Shown in pieces: positions 1-10,434 of a stretch of DNA of 64,000 nucleotides. Source of the DNA: Tridacna crocea (lineage: Eukaryota; Mollusca; Bivalvia; Cardiida; Cardiidae); contig OX031059.1 in NCBI GenBank assembly GCA_943736015.1, forward strand, positions 42,233,159-42,297,158, read 5' to 3'. Each line of letters begins with the position of its first letter. Position 1 is the first letter of the stretch. The notes under the pieces are model-generated. The model was not told the origin of the DNA, searched no databases, and saw nothing but the letters and a program-made list of their open reading frames with translations. The translations under genes were made by a program, and so were the position numbers.

Positions 1-234
1 CGGGTAAAGATTACAAAATTTACACTTCAGTCCTGTGATTTACTGACCCAACGGTAGAATGCTTAAAAACATTCTGGAAATGGAGAAAACGCCGTGTACT
101 AGCTTTTTGTCTGTCGACGAAAATGATTTCTATCCTGTCATAGGCAATCCCTAATTTTAGCCATATTTGTCGCCTGCAAATACAAACAATATGGACAAGT
201 TTATCTACGATTTGGCCGTTTAGTAAAGAGTTAA
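1..234 (+). mobile_element. Family A hairpin MITE, degenerate
   Basis: The right end keeps the family order of a GTCG..TGCAAAT block, a TGGACAAG block and a terminal TTTAGTAAAGAGTTAA. The central dyad is eroded (AAAACATTCTGGAAATGGAG remains on the left). It may begin outside the window. Confidence 0.4.
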
Positions 235-429
235 AATGCAATTTGCCTGGGCCCACAGCTTCCGAAGCAGGAATTAAAGCATTTAAGTCTAATTTTCGGC
301 TGCTAATTTGCAGCTACGTTTTGTCAATTACTGTCCCTTACCATTTTACTTATTAAATTAGCCGATGGAAAACACTATTCGCGAGAGGGTAATTAATTTA
401 AAGTAAACTGGATTTACTTCTTTAACTCT

Positions 430-654
430 GAACCCATTACAAAACAATCCCTACTTTTGATGACCCTGAGAAAGAAGCCTCCAGAAAACATTGTGGGAAA
501 AGGAGAATCTGGTAACCAGCATTTTTTTCCTTTCCCACAATGTTTTCTTCCCTTCCTAAAACAACTGTTAATTCTTTATTCACATTCATTTTGATGTCTG
601 CAAATGCTTTCAATTTGGACCAATATAAAATTTTGTCGTTTGGTAAAGAGTTAA
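430..654 (+). mobile_element. Family A hairpin MITE
   Basis: Short arm with ACAATCCCTACTTTTGA, then AAAACATTGTGGGAAAAGGA, the GGTAACC centre, and the complementary arm. It ends GGTAAAGAGTTAA at TTAA 651-654. The left TTAA has mutated to TGAA. Several bases are lost in the hairpin, so the stem is imperfect. Confidence 0.85.
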
Positions 655-769
655 CTTTTAACAGAGAAAAACCATTTTAAATCGTATCTAAATTGAAGAA
701 AAATAAATAAATAAATGCAGTTTTCCAAAGGTAAAAAAATAAAGAAAGAAATACTGTTCGAAAACAGAA

Positions 770-907
770 AATTCTGGTTAAAAGGGTTTTCTCCTACTCC
801 CATAACTTTTTCTCTTTTGTTTTTTCCTGGACACGTTTTACTGTTTCAGCCAAATTTCTAAAAAAAACTTGGACAAGTCTAACATTTTATTGCTTTGGTA
901 AAGAGGT
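770..907 (+). mobile_element. Family A right half, degenerate
   Basis: Only the long-arm end is readable (TTGGACAAGTCTAACATTTT, then TTTGGTAAAGAGGTAA). Upstream TTTCTCTTTTG and TTTTTCCTGG are worn hairpin arm. Confidence 0.35.
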
Positions 908-1320
908 AAAAGAAAATGTCACAGTAGGGAAGTAATTTCTGCGGTTTCATTATGTCGAAAGTTTGTTTGTACTCGTATTTTAGGAAATGGGGAAGAAAAT
1001 ATAGGTTTAAGTTTCTAGTTTGCGTCGAAATGGACACAACTCATTTCCTCAAGTTAGGTATTTTATTAGTAATGTGTACATGTATGTCTAGTTCGTAGTT
1101 ATCTTTTTTTTTAAATCCAAGCCCGGAAATTTCGAATGACGGACTTTGGAGCTGCCTGGGGTCTCAATGGGGCCAATGTGCACGCTTCCTTCTCAAGCCT
1201 CTTCCGCCTCCGGGAAATCCCGAATTTAAAGCATTTAAGTTAATGCATAAATCTTGAATCGGATTAATCTTGAGGGCTGAATCCTAAGGTAGAATAGTTC
1301 CAGGGCATACAGAAAAAATA
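908..1320. other. No gene; unexplained GC-richer patch
   Basis: Sequence from about 1120 to 1225 is richer in GC than its surroundings (GGAGCTGCCTGGGGTCTCAA, CCGCCTCCGGGAAATCCCG). I see no coding frame or second copy in the window. Confidence 0.4.
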
Positions 1321-1321
1321 T

Positions 1322-1400
1322 CAGACAAAGCAGAAAGTTTAGACTCCGGTCAGCCTGCTTGAACTGCGCAGGCTGACCTGAGTAAACGCTTTTCACGGTG
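1322..1400. repeat. Family D dyad
   Basis: Inverted repeat GGTCAGCCTG / CAGGCTGACC about a short centre, flanked by AAAGTTTAGAC-like and GTAAACGCTTTTC arms. This matches the better copy at 17716-17782. Confidence 0.7.
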
Positions 1401-1421
1401 GATTCATTAAAGCTTATTATC

Positions 1422-1610
1422 ATGCTTTATTTCATGCTTTCTGGTAGGATATCGAGAATTATCAGTGAAATATTTTCGATATTTCATGGTCACCATCTGT
1501 AAAAATATCGAGTATTTAACTTCTCTCTTCAAATGAAGGCGAAATCAGTTGTTCCCGCGCACTATTTACTTCATTCTCTTGATTGAATTTGCGTTTATTT
1601 ATCGTCGCTA
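1422..1610 (+). repeat. Family K fragment
   Basis: TTTATTTCATGCTTTCTGGT, then ATATCGAGAA and a CAGTGAA..TTTTTCGAT block, closely match 35340-35410. Homology fades after about 1500. Confidence 0.55.
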
Positions 1611-1639
1611 CCGGTTTCCCATATGGCTGTTAGTTTTTT

Positions 1640-1868
1640 GAACGAAGGAAAGTGCAGATACGGGACGAAACCCATCAGATACGGGACGAAACCCATCCTA
1701 AGTTTCACATGGTTATTTAACGTGCTCTGAGCATAGTACCGTCACACGGGACCTGGGTTTACTGTTTCATCTGAAAGACTATTCGTAATTTTAGATGGCC
1801 AGCCGTTGAAATTAACCCACAACCTCATGATTATGAGTCTTAGGCTTTACCAACTGAGCTATACAATA
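1640..1868 (-). mobile_element. tRNA-headed SINE-like element
   Basis: The reverse strand reads TAGCTCAGTTGGTAAAGC (a good tRNA box A), then ATGAGGTTGTGGGTTAATTT where box B would lie, then GGCTGGCCATCT and a body containing AGGTCCCGTGTGAC. The same head-and-body order occurs at 35225-35890. Inside the body, ATACGGGACGAAACCCATC is present twice in tandem (1658-1696). Pol III box logic is established for tRNA-derived SINEs; the family name is unknown. Confidence 0.6.
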
Positions 1869-1917
1869 GTATTCTTCGAAGATTCGACCTGTCTTATATG
1901 ACGCATCACTTCCCCCA

Positions 1918-1942
1918 TTTTTTTTTTTTGGGGGGGGGGGAT
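1918..1942. repeat. T-run then G-run
   Basis: About 11 T followed directly by about 11 G. Such runs are error-prone, so the lengths may be assembly artefacts. Confidence 0.8.
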
Positions 1943-2195
1943 TGTAGGAATATGCGCTATAAAGTAGCAATGATGGAGAAAATGGCTTTTATCAATACTT
2001 TTTAGGAGAAATCAGGCCTGTTTTAGCTCCAGATTTCTTTAAACTGCTGACCAAAGCTGAATGAATCGCACTAGGTAACGTTTTATTGAGTAAACGTTCG
2101 TTTGTTTTAGTTTGAATTCCAACTAACGGTTGTCCAGTAGAAAAGTAGTCCGGTTCTGTACCTAGGATGCCAACATTATTTAGATGTGTGATGCA

Positions 2196-2426
2196 TTGAC
2201 CCTTTCCCCAACGACAAACTTTTGCACTAGACCAAATTGAAAGCATTTGCAGATGACAATTCAACTCTTCCTGAAAAGATGATTTCTGTCTATATGATAG
2301 GGTAGAAAACATTGTGGGAAAAGGAGAAAATGCTGGTTACCAGCATTTTCTCCTTTTCCCATATTGTTTTCAAAAGGCTACGATTCCAGACCCGTAAAAA
2401 CCAGGGATTGTTTGGAAAAGGGTTAA
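2196..2426 (-). mobile_element. Family A hairpin MITE, subfamily A2
   Basis: Near-perfect dyad (AGAAAATGCTGGTTACCAGC and complement). The centre is T rather than A, as expected for minus orientation. The long arm has the A2 signature GATTTCTGTCTATATGATAG. The right end is GGGTTAA; the left TTAA is TTGA. Confidence 0.9.
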
Positions 2427-2436
2427 TTGTTATGAG

Positions 2437-2590
2437 CAGTGGGTACGCCACGGGGAATAACTCAAAAGGACTGTACTGGATTTTGATTAAGTTCCCCATA
2501 GGAAGGGTTAAAAGCATGAAATAAATAGAAGATTTGTTTGTTACGGTCTTTCACCGTAAAAAGAACAAATATCTTCTATTTCTTGTTTTC
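2437..2590 (+). repeat. Family K fragment with its own hairpin
   Basis: GGGTACGCCACGGGGAATAA begins a block matching 35538 onward. The 3' part folds as AAATAGAAGAT..ACGGT / ACCGT..ATCTTCTATTT. It directly abuts the A copy ending at 2426. Confidence 0.65.
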
Positions 2591-2695
2591 AAAGTTAATG
2601 CACCGCATAGAAAAGTCTTGCTTTATTGAGCATTTTTGATCACAGATCTTGGATATACACAGTCGGTAAGAGGGCATTGAGTCACATTCAGAAAC

Positions 2696-2924
2696 TTAAC
2701 TCATTACCACACAATCCCTACTTTTGACGCCCCTAAGAAAGAAGCCTTTAGAAAAGAATGTGAGAAAATCAGAAAATGCTGGTAACCAGCATTTCCTCCT
2801 TTTCCCACAATGTTTTCTACCCTTCACAAAACCAATTTCAAATTTTCAGTCAGTTTTATATTGTCGTCTGCAAATGCTTTCGATTTGGACAAGCCTAAAA
2901 TATTATCGTTTGGTAATGAGTTAA
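2696..2924 (+). mobile_element. Family A hairpin MITE, subfamily A1 (type copy)
   Basis: One of the cleanest copies, with TTAA at 2696-2699 and 2921-2924. The ends CTCATTACCACACAA and TATCGTTTGGTAATGAG are inverted. The long arm carries the A1 signature TCACAAAACCAATTTCAAA. The left hairpin arm has several mutations, the right arm is intact. TTAA duplication plus a C-rich end is the hallmark of piggyBac-type elements; no transposase is present, so the assignment is by flanks only. Confidence 0.93.
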
Positions 2925-3429
2925 AGGTTAATAAACGAATTCAATCACCCTGTATCGAACTATCCGTTCGTCATGTTCGCTCAGGGCTTGATGAATCGCC
3001 CCATTATTTTTGTAATCGAACGCCGGTCGGGCAGACGACAAGAAAATGTAAACAATCCTTAAGCGCTGTTTTTGTCAGCAGAGGAAAAAATTGATCCGAA
3101 AATGGCCAAACTTTCTGAAAGTCAATGGAATTTTCTGTGTGAAAGTTTTGTATTACTAATGGTTGTCTTCTTTGTGTGTGTTTTTTTCGTTACAGTAATT
3201 ATCGATTCGTCAACGTATAAAACCGTAGAAAAAAATCTTGGAACAAATTTGTAGCAAACGACTTTGAAAGTAAACAAGTTATACTCTTGCAGATGGGGGC
3301 TTATTTTACCTCTGTAATCCATTGTACCAAGCAAGCTATCACATTATTGTAGACCCATACAATTTTGCATAACAACCAATGGAAACATGAAGTAGACTGA
3401 TACTTTGACATGCATGAAATTAACCAATA

Positions 3430-3497
3430 GCATACTTTTAGACCCAGATCAGCCTGCGTGGACTGCGCATGCTTACCTGAATCGGAACTCTTTGCAG
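3430..3497. repeat. Family D dyad
   Basis: CAGATCAGCCTGCGTGGACT and its partner GCGCATGCTTACCTG, with an outer GGAACTCTTTGCAG arm. Diverged from the type copy. Confidence 0.6.
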
Positions 3498-3659
3498 ATG
3501 CCTTTAGCCCCCCCCCCCACACTTATGATAAAAAATTGCCAAATGGAGCAAGGAAATAAATTTATTCAAGCACTGCTGAATCATTATGAACAAACGTTTC
3601 ATGCATGAATATAGGTGAAAACAGTCTGAGAAGAAGCTAAAAGATGTTCTGAATGTCAT

Positions 3660-4408
3660 TTTTGTGGTATTTGTCGAAGACAATACCACTATGAGTTCAA
3701 GATTGAATTTTGATAACCATGTATCTTATTTTGTGCAAAGCCGAAGGCAATAAACCCAGTTAAACTCATTTTTAATCAGGCAAATGAGTTTTACGGTGGC
3801 ACTCAGATATGTAATTTGAAATGGCATATTAAAATACATTGGGCAAGGCCATCGATCGTTGAGATATTTATTTTTGATTGAAAGTAGCTTCTCTTGCTCA
3901 AAGCCTTTTATTGGCGCAATGATACAAAGTTGCCAACTGACCCTGGGCTTTTTTCGTTCCAAACCAATTCGTTCCATGGCTTGTTCGTCCTATGATTGCG
4001 CACTACTCCATTTTATTGCTCATGAATATTTACAGATCGAGGTAATAGATTATAATGTTGGAAATTAAATGTAAAAGGCTATAGATATTTCAAAATTATA
4101 GTTTTCAGAAACAAACTTAATTTTGTTCGATATATCAACAGGATTTTTCTCTCTATTCGTCATGCATCCTACTGTCAAGGGGCGTTACTCCTGCTTCCTC
4201 CTAATGATAAAAGGTAGACCACTTATACAAAAATAAACCAAACTTTGTCATGAGTACTCTTCCTTCAACCGAAAAGGTATTCATTTTCTTAGTGGGTTGA
4301 CTTTTAAGCCAATATTGGAACAATATGTCTCTGTTTTTTTCAAACTATTAATTCCACACAATGGGTTTCCTTGACAAATACCTCTTCAGCGTTCTCAACG
4401 CTTTGATT
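3660..4408 (+). mobile_element. Helentron-like non-autonomous element (HINE), copy 1
   Basis: The 5' end is TTTTTGTGGTATTTGTCGAA. Near the 3' end the same motif appears inverted but subterminally (GACAAATACC, 4373-4382). It is followed by the hairpin AGCGTTCTCAACGCT and the end TTTGATT. An asymmetric terminal inverted repeat plus a 3' hairpin is the described structure of Helentron-derived HINEs. Compared with the copies at 19835 and 39836, it has about 140 extra bases at roughly 4108-4248. No Rep/helicase coding sequence is present. Confidence 0.75.
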
Positions 4409-5106
4409 TTTAAAGTGTATTAGCTATTTAAATGTCTCCACAATTTGAAAATTCAACGATATAAGGGAAATTCTCAGCAAGAGTACTGTTTGGTCGCTTT
4501 TAACAATTTACTTTTATCGTTTGATTGCTTCGTGCCCATTAGTGTTTAACACCGTTTTAACTTTTCACTATATTGCTGCCAGTGTTTAATATGCGTTTAA
4601 TATCTAAAGGCAACTAGATGCTTCTCCAAATCCTGTCCCAATGGCATGAGAAAGACATGAGCCCCAAGCATAGGCTCGAACTGAAAACCCATGATAATTT
4701 TAAAGAAGACTAGTAAACAAAAAATGCAACGGCTGCTGCAACAAGTACTATTTTCTACTTCGGAAAAAAAAAATCTTTTAAAAAAAAATCTTGACTCAGT
4801 GGTATCCTATTCCGCTCCTTGAATTCAATTACCGAAAACAATCATCCTATCAAGTGTCGTGACGTAATAATCACAATGCATCTCGGGAAAATCTTTTGAT
4901 GACAAGGCAATTATAAAAAAAAAAAACCGTTTGTGATTTGAAAACAAAAGCAATTGTTTGAAGTTATAATTGTTATTCAATAAAACAATTAAGACGCTAT
5001 CTGTCAAGCTCCGATCTCCGCTTTGCTGTTTTATATTTCCGTTTTTTTTTCTTTTTGGATCCTAGAGTTCTTTCAAGTCTTGTGATCAACAGTGTGACGC
5101 CATTGA

Positions 5107-5318
5107 TTCAACTCTCTACCAAACGCATTTATGATTTTACCATCTTGAGTAAGACCGCCTTAGAAAAGATCGGAGAAAATGTGAATTTTCTCCTTTTCCC
5201 CCCGATGTTTTCTACATTTTTATTGACAAAATCTCTGATTTCAGCCATATTTTCTTTGTCGTCTGCAGATAATGCCAATATGGACGAGCCCTGATATTTG
5301 GCGTCTGGTATAGATTAA
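5107..5318 (+). mobile_element. Family A, degenerate
   Basis: The order of blocks is intact (CTCTCTACCAAACG, TTTTCTCCTTTTCCCC, GTCGTCTGCAG), but the dyad centre is shortened to AAAATGTGAATTTT. It shares its right TTAA (5315-5318) with the next copy. Confidence 0.7.
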
Positions 5319-5475
5319 CTCTTTACCAAGCGACAAAGTTTTAGACTGGTCCAGATTGAAAGCACTTGCAGATGACAAATTAAACCTAACTCAAAAATTG
5401 AAATTTGTTTCTAGCAGGGTAGAAAACATTGTTTTCAAAAGGTTTCTAAATAAGATTTAGTTTATCTAAGGTTAA
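5315..5475 (-). mobile_element. Family A with the hairpin deleted
   Basis: The long arm is complete from TTAACTCTTTACCAAGCGAC. The sequence then jumps from GTAGAAAACATTG straight to TTTTCAAAAGG, removing the dyad between its outer stems. It ends at TTAA 5472-5475. Confidence 0.75.
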
Positions 5476-5548
5476 TGACAGAAGATCGAAAATAGTCTTT
5501 CAAGATCAGACTGCAAGGATGTGAATCATGATTATAATCTTACGAATT
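5476..5548. repeat. Family C half-dyad
   Basis: AAGATCAGACTGCAAGGATG is one C arm. The second arm is unrecognisable (GAATCATGATTATAATC). Confidence 0.35.
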
Positions 5549-6023
5549 TCACAAAGAATGAAAAAAAAACCCACACCAATGCATGTATATAGTATGCAGG
5601 ACGGAATTTAATTTGGCGCGAAAACGGAAACGACAAAGAGCTTACAGAAAGCTTTCCGTTCAAAAAATAAATGTGATCACGGACAACGGGCACTTTATCT
5701 GACAAGAGGTCTTGGAAATGTCTCGCAATCTATTGAAACGATCCAGGATACCAAGAAAAAACGAGAGAGTAAAAAAATCAGAAATAAATGGCAGTGACGC
5801 ATATAACCTCTGATAAGAAATGCGCTCGTTCTTAACCCAGGTTCAACCCTGTGTTCAAGATTTTGTTTTTTTTTCACTACTCTTTCTGGGGACAGTTATC
5901 AAGTTTGAGAAATAATAAAAGAATTTATATCATTTAAACAGCTTGTTTTCAATTTTTCGAAGACTGATTTTTTTTCTTTTCTTTATCGAAAATTCAAAGA
6001 TAACTTAGAAGTTGCTCTTTAAA

Positions 6024-6241
6024 CTCAACCCTTTAACATCCAATGACGACTTTTAACGACCCTGGGGAAGAAGTCTTTTGAAAAGGTGGTGGGAAAAGGA
6101 GAAAATGCTGGTAACCAGCAATTTCTCCTTTTCCCAAAAAGTTTTCTAACTTATCAGGGGAAAAATGTGTCATTTGGGCCACTATGTAATTGTTGTCTGC
6201 AACTGCTTTCAATTTTGATAGGTCCAAAATTTGCAGTGACT
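6024..6241 (+). mobile_element. Family A hairpin MITE, subfamily A3
   Basis: The short arm reads CAATGACGACTTTTAACGAC instead of CAATCCCT. The long arm has the A3 signature (TTATCAGGGGAAAA, CATTTGGGCCAC). The hairpin is nearly perfect. A minus-strand reading frame of 142 codons crosses it and is not taken as a gene. Confidence 0.85.
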
Positions 6242-7365
6242 TAAAAGAAAAATTTAGTTCACAAGCCATGTTATATTTAATTAAAACTGATTGCAATAAT
6301 CTATTTGCACGACGATTTTTCTTTTCATTGTGGTGTAAGTGTAAAATGTTTTCGAAATTTTGACAGGAAGTTTGTTGTTTCGTTTTGAAAAGGATTGCTC
6401 TGTTTCCTTTAGTGTTTTCTAGATATGGGACCCGTATATCTCGTTTCATCATTTTCTTCAAATGCCTGTCCTGTCTGTGTTTTGAGCTCCCTTTCGTAAG
6501 GTCTAAATCGGCCCACCAAGTTAAGGGTTAATTTGCAAAAGGCTGTCCTTGCTTTTTTTGCTTTGGTAAGCAGAGCTGTTTTTTTTTTTAAAGAATAATC
6601 ATTTAAAAAAAAATCATAAATCTGAAGAGGACCATAACAGGGTCATTTCTATGATGTTGTGTCAAAATTAAATGGAAAGTTTCAGCGAAGATTTAAAAAA
6701 AAAGTTAACGCACGCCCACACGGACGCATGAACGTACACACGACAGGCACCGAGCCATGACATAAGCTCATTGGCCTTTGGCAAGAGGAGCTAAGAAGGA
6801 GCTACTTATAAATTCAATTATTTAGATAATAAATTTATGGAAGCATATAGGTCACATGCGGGAAAAAACTTGTGGATCAAGGTAACTATTCCTTGTGAAC
6901 GAATAACCCATGGCCATTACATGATATATTCAATGAAAATACATTTTGCTCGAAGTCTCCGACTCGTATTTTCATTGGATAGTTTGACCCTGGCCACAAA
7001 ATGTGTATCGTGTCTATAACTTCCGTTTTCTCGTGATTAAGCGATGATGAAGAGTAAGTATGATGTGACTAGGATTTGTTTTTTTTTTATTTCATACCTT
7101 CATGTCATTTTCCTGCAAGTGCCTTACTTACTGTTACAGTAAAAAAATATATTCACCTTTAGAATGAAGTCGTCTTTAGTCACTTTCAATACTATCTCAG
7201 AGTCCGATTTGGTTCTGTTCGCCATAGTGCAATTCTTTCAAATCTTAATATTATATATGCTATCAAAATACTTGTCTCTAGTGCTTTTTTTTTACCCCAA
7301 AATCAACACTTCATTTGATACACCATAAAATCTGGAAAAAAATCGTTAAGAATCAATTCATTCAT
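6242..7365. other. No gene seen
   Basis: AT-rich sequence with short A/T runs. 6716-6745 has alternating ACGCACGCCC/ACACGGACG-like sequence. No second copy in the window and no convincing coding frame. Confidence 0.4.
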
Positions 7366-7368
7366 TTA

Positions 7369-7490
7369 ACTCTTTAACAAACGACATGTTTATACATACA
7401 TGTATTCAATTTGGAGGTATTTGCAGAAGACAATATAAATTTTACGCCAATTATTGGATTTTTCTGCGAAATTGTATTCTGTCAACGATA
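7369..7490 (-). mobile_element. Family A long-arm fragment
   Basis: TTTAACTCTTTAACAAACGA opens it, followed by a worn TTTGCAGAAGACAATA block. No hairpin remains. Confidence 0.45.
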
Positions 7491-7509
7491 ATTAATTTGA
7501 TTTTGCTAT

Positions 7510-7640
7510 TTTTACGAGGCGACTCTACCCGGCACAGTAGCGAAGTTACAGGATTTGTATACTAGGGAGACCGTGTTCGATCCCATCTGGAGGCGCTAAT
7601 ATTTATCATGATATCCTAGGAAAGAGCTCTTCTTGGACTC
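7510..7640 (+). mobile_element. tRNA-like SINE fragment
   Basis: CCCGGCACAGTAGCGAAG resembles box A. GTGTTCGATCCC is a good box B about 45 bases downstream. CTCGGCCTTGCAC follows. It lies head-on to the unit at 7690-7915. Confidence 0.5.
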
Positions 7641-7689
7641 GGCCTTGCACTGATGAAATCCAAAACAAAAAAATAATGCGCCGTCACCG

Positions 7690-7915
7690 TAACATTGTTA
7701 GTTTAAACATATTTATTTTACATCGATTGAGAAACAAGTTCTTACAACTTATACTAATCTCTCTCGATTCTGCTTCCTGGGAACTACACCAGTACTCGCG
7801 CCGAATGTGTGGGCCAATGAAAAATCCCAAAGTTGACACCCGCTCCCAGGTATCGAACTCAGGACCCTTAGGTTATGAGGCCGACGCTCTACCTCACGAC
7901 CACGGACACCACTGA
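7690..7915 (-). mobile_element. tRNA-derived SINE
   Basis: On the reverse strand: CGTGGTCGTGAGGTAGAGCG (box A region), a spacer, then GAGTTCGATACC (box B), then a ~130-base body ending in an A/T-rich tail (GTAAAATAAATATG). The head still resembles a tRNA, but no acceptor stem or CCA is present, so a working tRNA gene is excluded. Confidence 0.65.
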
Positions 7916-8276
7916 TACACGTTTTTTTTTAAATTCAGACACCATATTTTAAAAGGATAATAGCAAAAAAAAATCCCAATCAATCCTGTCATACGATTAA
8001 AGGTCACTGGCTTCAAAAAACATCACTCAACACCATCAACAAGGTCAACAGATAAATTGTCCGTCCACTAGTTTTTTTTTTTTGTTTAAAGCAATCTCCT
8101 CGTCACCAAAGTCCCGGATTACATATTTCACCATTCATTTCAAAATAACAAGAAATATATGCATCAATCCAGTCATCAACATCTCCAAATTTAACACACA
8201 CGAAAAAAAAAACGACTGGAAAAGGACTCCCTCTTCACTCACAAAATCATGTGAAGCCACTTGATACAAAAATTCA

Positions 8277-8475
8277 TTAACTCTTTACCAAACGAAAACA
8301 AAATAGACTGGTCCAAATCAAAAGGATGTGCAAACGACAAATTCAATGAACCTAAAAATGATTTTTGGTTTGGATGGGGAAGGAAACTTTGTGGGCAAAG
8401 GAGAAAATGCTGGTTACCAGCATTTTCTCCTTTTCCCACAATGTTTTCAAAAGGCTACTTATACACAGGGGTGTT
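8277..8475 (-). mobile_element. Family A hairpin MITE, right end lost
   Basis: Starts TTAACTCTTTACCAAACGA. The dyad is intact (TGCTGGTTACCAGCA). The short arm breaks off after AAAAGGCTACTTATACACAG, so the right TTAA is missing. Confidence 0.85.
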
Positions 8476-8599
8476 ATAAGTCGTGATTCTGTGGAAAAGA
8501 GTAAATGTATTGCTTGTCAGACAGGTTTTTTTAAGTTTCAAAAAAATTATGATGGACTTCACCAAGGAAAAGAAAAAGTAATAGAATGGAAATACACGT

Positions 8600-8720
8600 T
8601 TTCTTGAAAAAAAATATCGTAATTGTCGGTAATAGGGCAATTTCTCATTACAATCAACTCCTCTTTTTCCAACAGTGTTTTCGAAATGTCTCTTTGTACA
8701 GGGTTGCTGAAAAGTTATAA
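8600..8720 (-). mobile_element. Family A short-arm fragment
   Basis: CTCCTCTTTTTCCAACAGTG then TTTTCGAAATGTCTCTTTGT resembles the right stem and short arm. The left part is not recognisable. Confidence 0.35.
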
Positions 8721-8850
8721 ATAATGAGTCAATCCTTAGCATACCAAATAAATAATACGTACATTTTTTCTATGTACATATGTTCGCATATAATACCGTT
8801 TCAATTATTACTTTAAATGGAATTTCTCGTTTTATCTCAGTTTATAGGAC

Positions 8851-8907
8851 AGTGTATATCGAAGATCAGACTGCACTTTCTGTGTACTCTGATCTTTGAT
8901 CTACACT
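8851..8907. repeat. Family C dyad
   Basis: AGTGTATATCGAAGATCAGA pairs with TCTGATCTTTGATCTACACT around the centre TGCACTTTCTGTGTA. Good stem of about 25 bases. Confidence 0.75.
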
Positions 8908-9076
8908 AACCGGTAAAGCTCCCAAAGTTCGGCGACGCCCCCGAAGTGTTAAAATGTCCTTAGAAGGAAATGGGCTCTTCACTTGTTCACAGTCAAATCG
9001 CTCATTATCAAATCTTTGCCCTCTGCACTGTATGATATGATTTATGTTTATTTTCCGATGAAAAAAAAAAGACAAT

Positions 9077-9246
9077 TTAAACCTTGACCAAACGACAACA
9101 TTTTAGATCGGTCCAAATTGAAAGTATTTGCAGACGATAAAATATACATAACTCAAAAATTGAAATTTGTTTCCAGCAAGGTAGAAAACATTATGTGAAA
9201 AGGAGATAATGCTGGTTACCAGTATTTTCTCCTTTTCTCACAACTT
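9077..9246 (-). mobile_element. Family A, truncated after the hairpin
   Basis: The long arm and dyad are present (ATAATGCTGGTTACCAGTAT, two paired changes at the tip). Sequence is lost after TTTTCTCACAACTTA, so there is no short arm and no right TTAA. Confidence 0.8.
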
Positions 9247-9466
9247 ACTTAGTATGGTAGGTGAATACAGACTCTGTTCTACTCGTATCGTTAAGGAACA
9301 GATAGATCGTTGTTAATGAACAATAAAGGTTGCTGCCACTACACATTTACTTTTAATTTTTCAAATGATGTCATTTCAGAGAAATTTTAGAAAGTAACCG
9401 ATACATGCAGGTACGGTAAAATCCGAAAAGAATTATTTTATGTTTGAAGAGTTGCGGTATAAGGTT

Positions 9467-9598
<132 letters not shown>

Positions 9599-9800
9599 AC
9601 ATACTTCGGATTCAGATCGTGAGAATGAGTCCATGGCTGTCGATTTTTTAGAAGTAAAGTAAAATTTGTTGTCAAGAGAATAATTTTCGGGGATGTTATT
9701 TCAAAATAGCATGTGGTTATTATAAAATCAAGAGAAAAAAAAAAAGATGGGGATAGCTTAAGACCTAACCCTTTGTGCATACCACGAGTTATGTCCGCCT

Positions 9801-10009
9801 TTAATCCTATACCCAACAGTCCCTGGCTTTTACTACCCTGCTAAAGAAGTCTTTCACTGTGGAAAAAGGAGAAAATGCTGGTAACCAGCATTTTCTCCTT
9901 TTCCCACAATGTTTTCTACCTTTTTCAGCAAGAGTTGAATTGTCGTCTGCATATGCAAATGCTTTCAATTTGGTCAAGTCCAAAATTTTGTCGTTTGGTA
10001 AAGAGATAA
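9801..10009 (+). mobile_element. Family A hairpin MITE, A2-like, arm-shortened
   Basis: TTAATCCTATACCCAACAGT to GTTTGGTAAAGAGATAA. The dyad is perfect at the centre. The long arm keeps TTTCAGCAAGAGTTGAATTG (A2) but lacks the CATAGACAGAAATC segment. The left stem is shortened (CACTGTGGAAAAAGG). Confidence 0.88.
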
Positions 10010-10144
10010 ATGAGTCAAAACCACCATCCCAAGTTTAACTCGGATTTCAGAGCCACCTTTAATAACCACGTATTTCGACGCTGAAAATACACCTAGTGAA
10101 ACCCAAATGTATCCTTATATTACAGGCTAACCTAACTAGGCAAG

Positions 10145-10202
10145 CAGTATAGATTCAGTATCAGGCTGCAAGATATGTGCAGTCTGATCATGGATTTATA
10201 CC
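10145..10202. repeat. Family C dyad
   Basis: AGTATAGATTCAGTATCAGG versus CAGTCTGATCATGGATTTAT; imperfect stem, GCAAGATATGTGC at the tip. Confidence 0.6.
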
Positions 10203-10434
10203 GCCGAACACCCCCGCCCCCATCCATGTTTTAGCCTACAGCAGTAAAAGGATTGAGTGTTGCTTATGGCCCTCTCCTAAAGTATGTGTGTAAATTTTAC
10301 TCGCTTAATGTTATATTACGCAACGTTTTTCTTTTTATTGCATTCTCTCATCTCTCATGTTAAACCTCACATTTCATAATATTATTGTCGGTAAAAATAG
10401 GTAAAACATTGCGTGAGAGGATGAACTGTACAGG

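Noticed and set aside
2300..2370. Family A hairpins as rho-independent terminators
   Set aside because: Stem-loops are mobile-element dyads in eukaryotic DNA with no upstream gene; bacterial terminator logic does not apply.
6033..6461. 142-codon minus-strand open frame
   Set aside because: Its C-terminal part is the complement of a family A3 copy. Composition is that of AT-rich noise.
7850..7915. Functional tRNA gene on the minus strand
   Set aside because: Box A and B are present, but the flanks do not form an acceptor stem and a SINE body follows.
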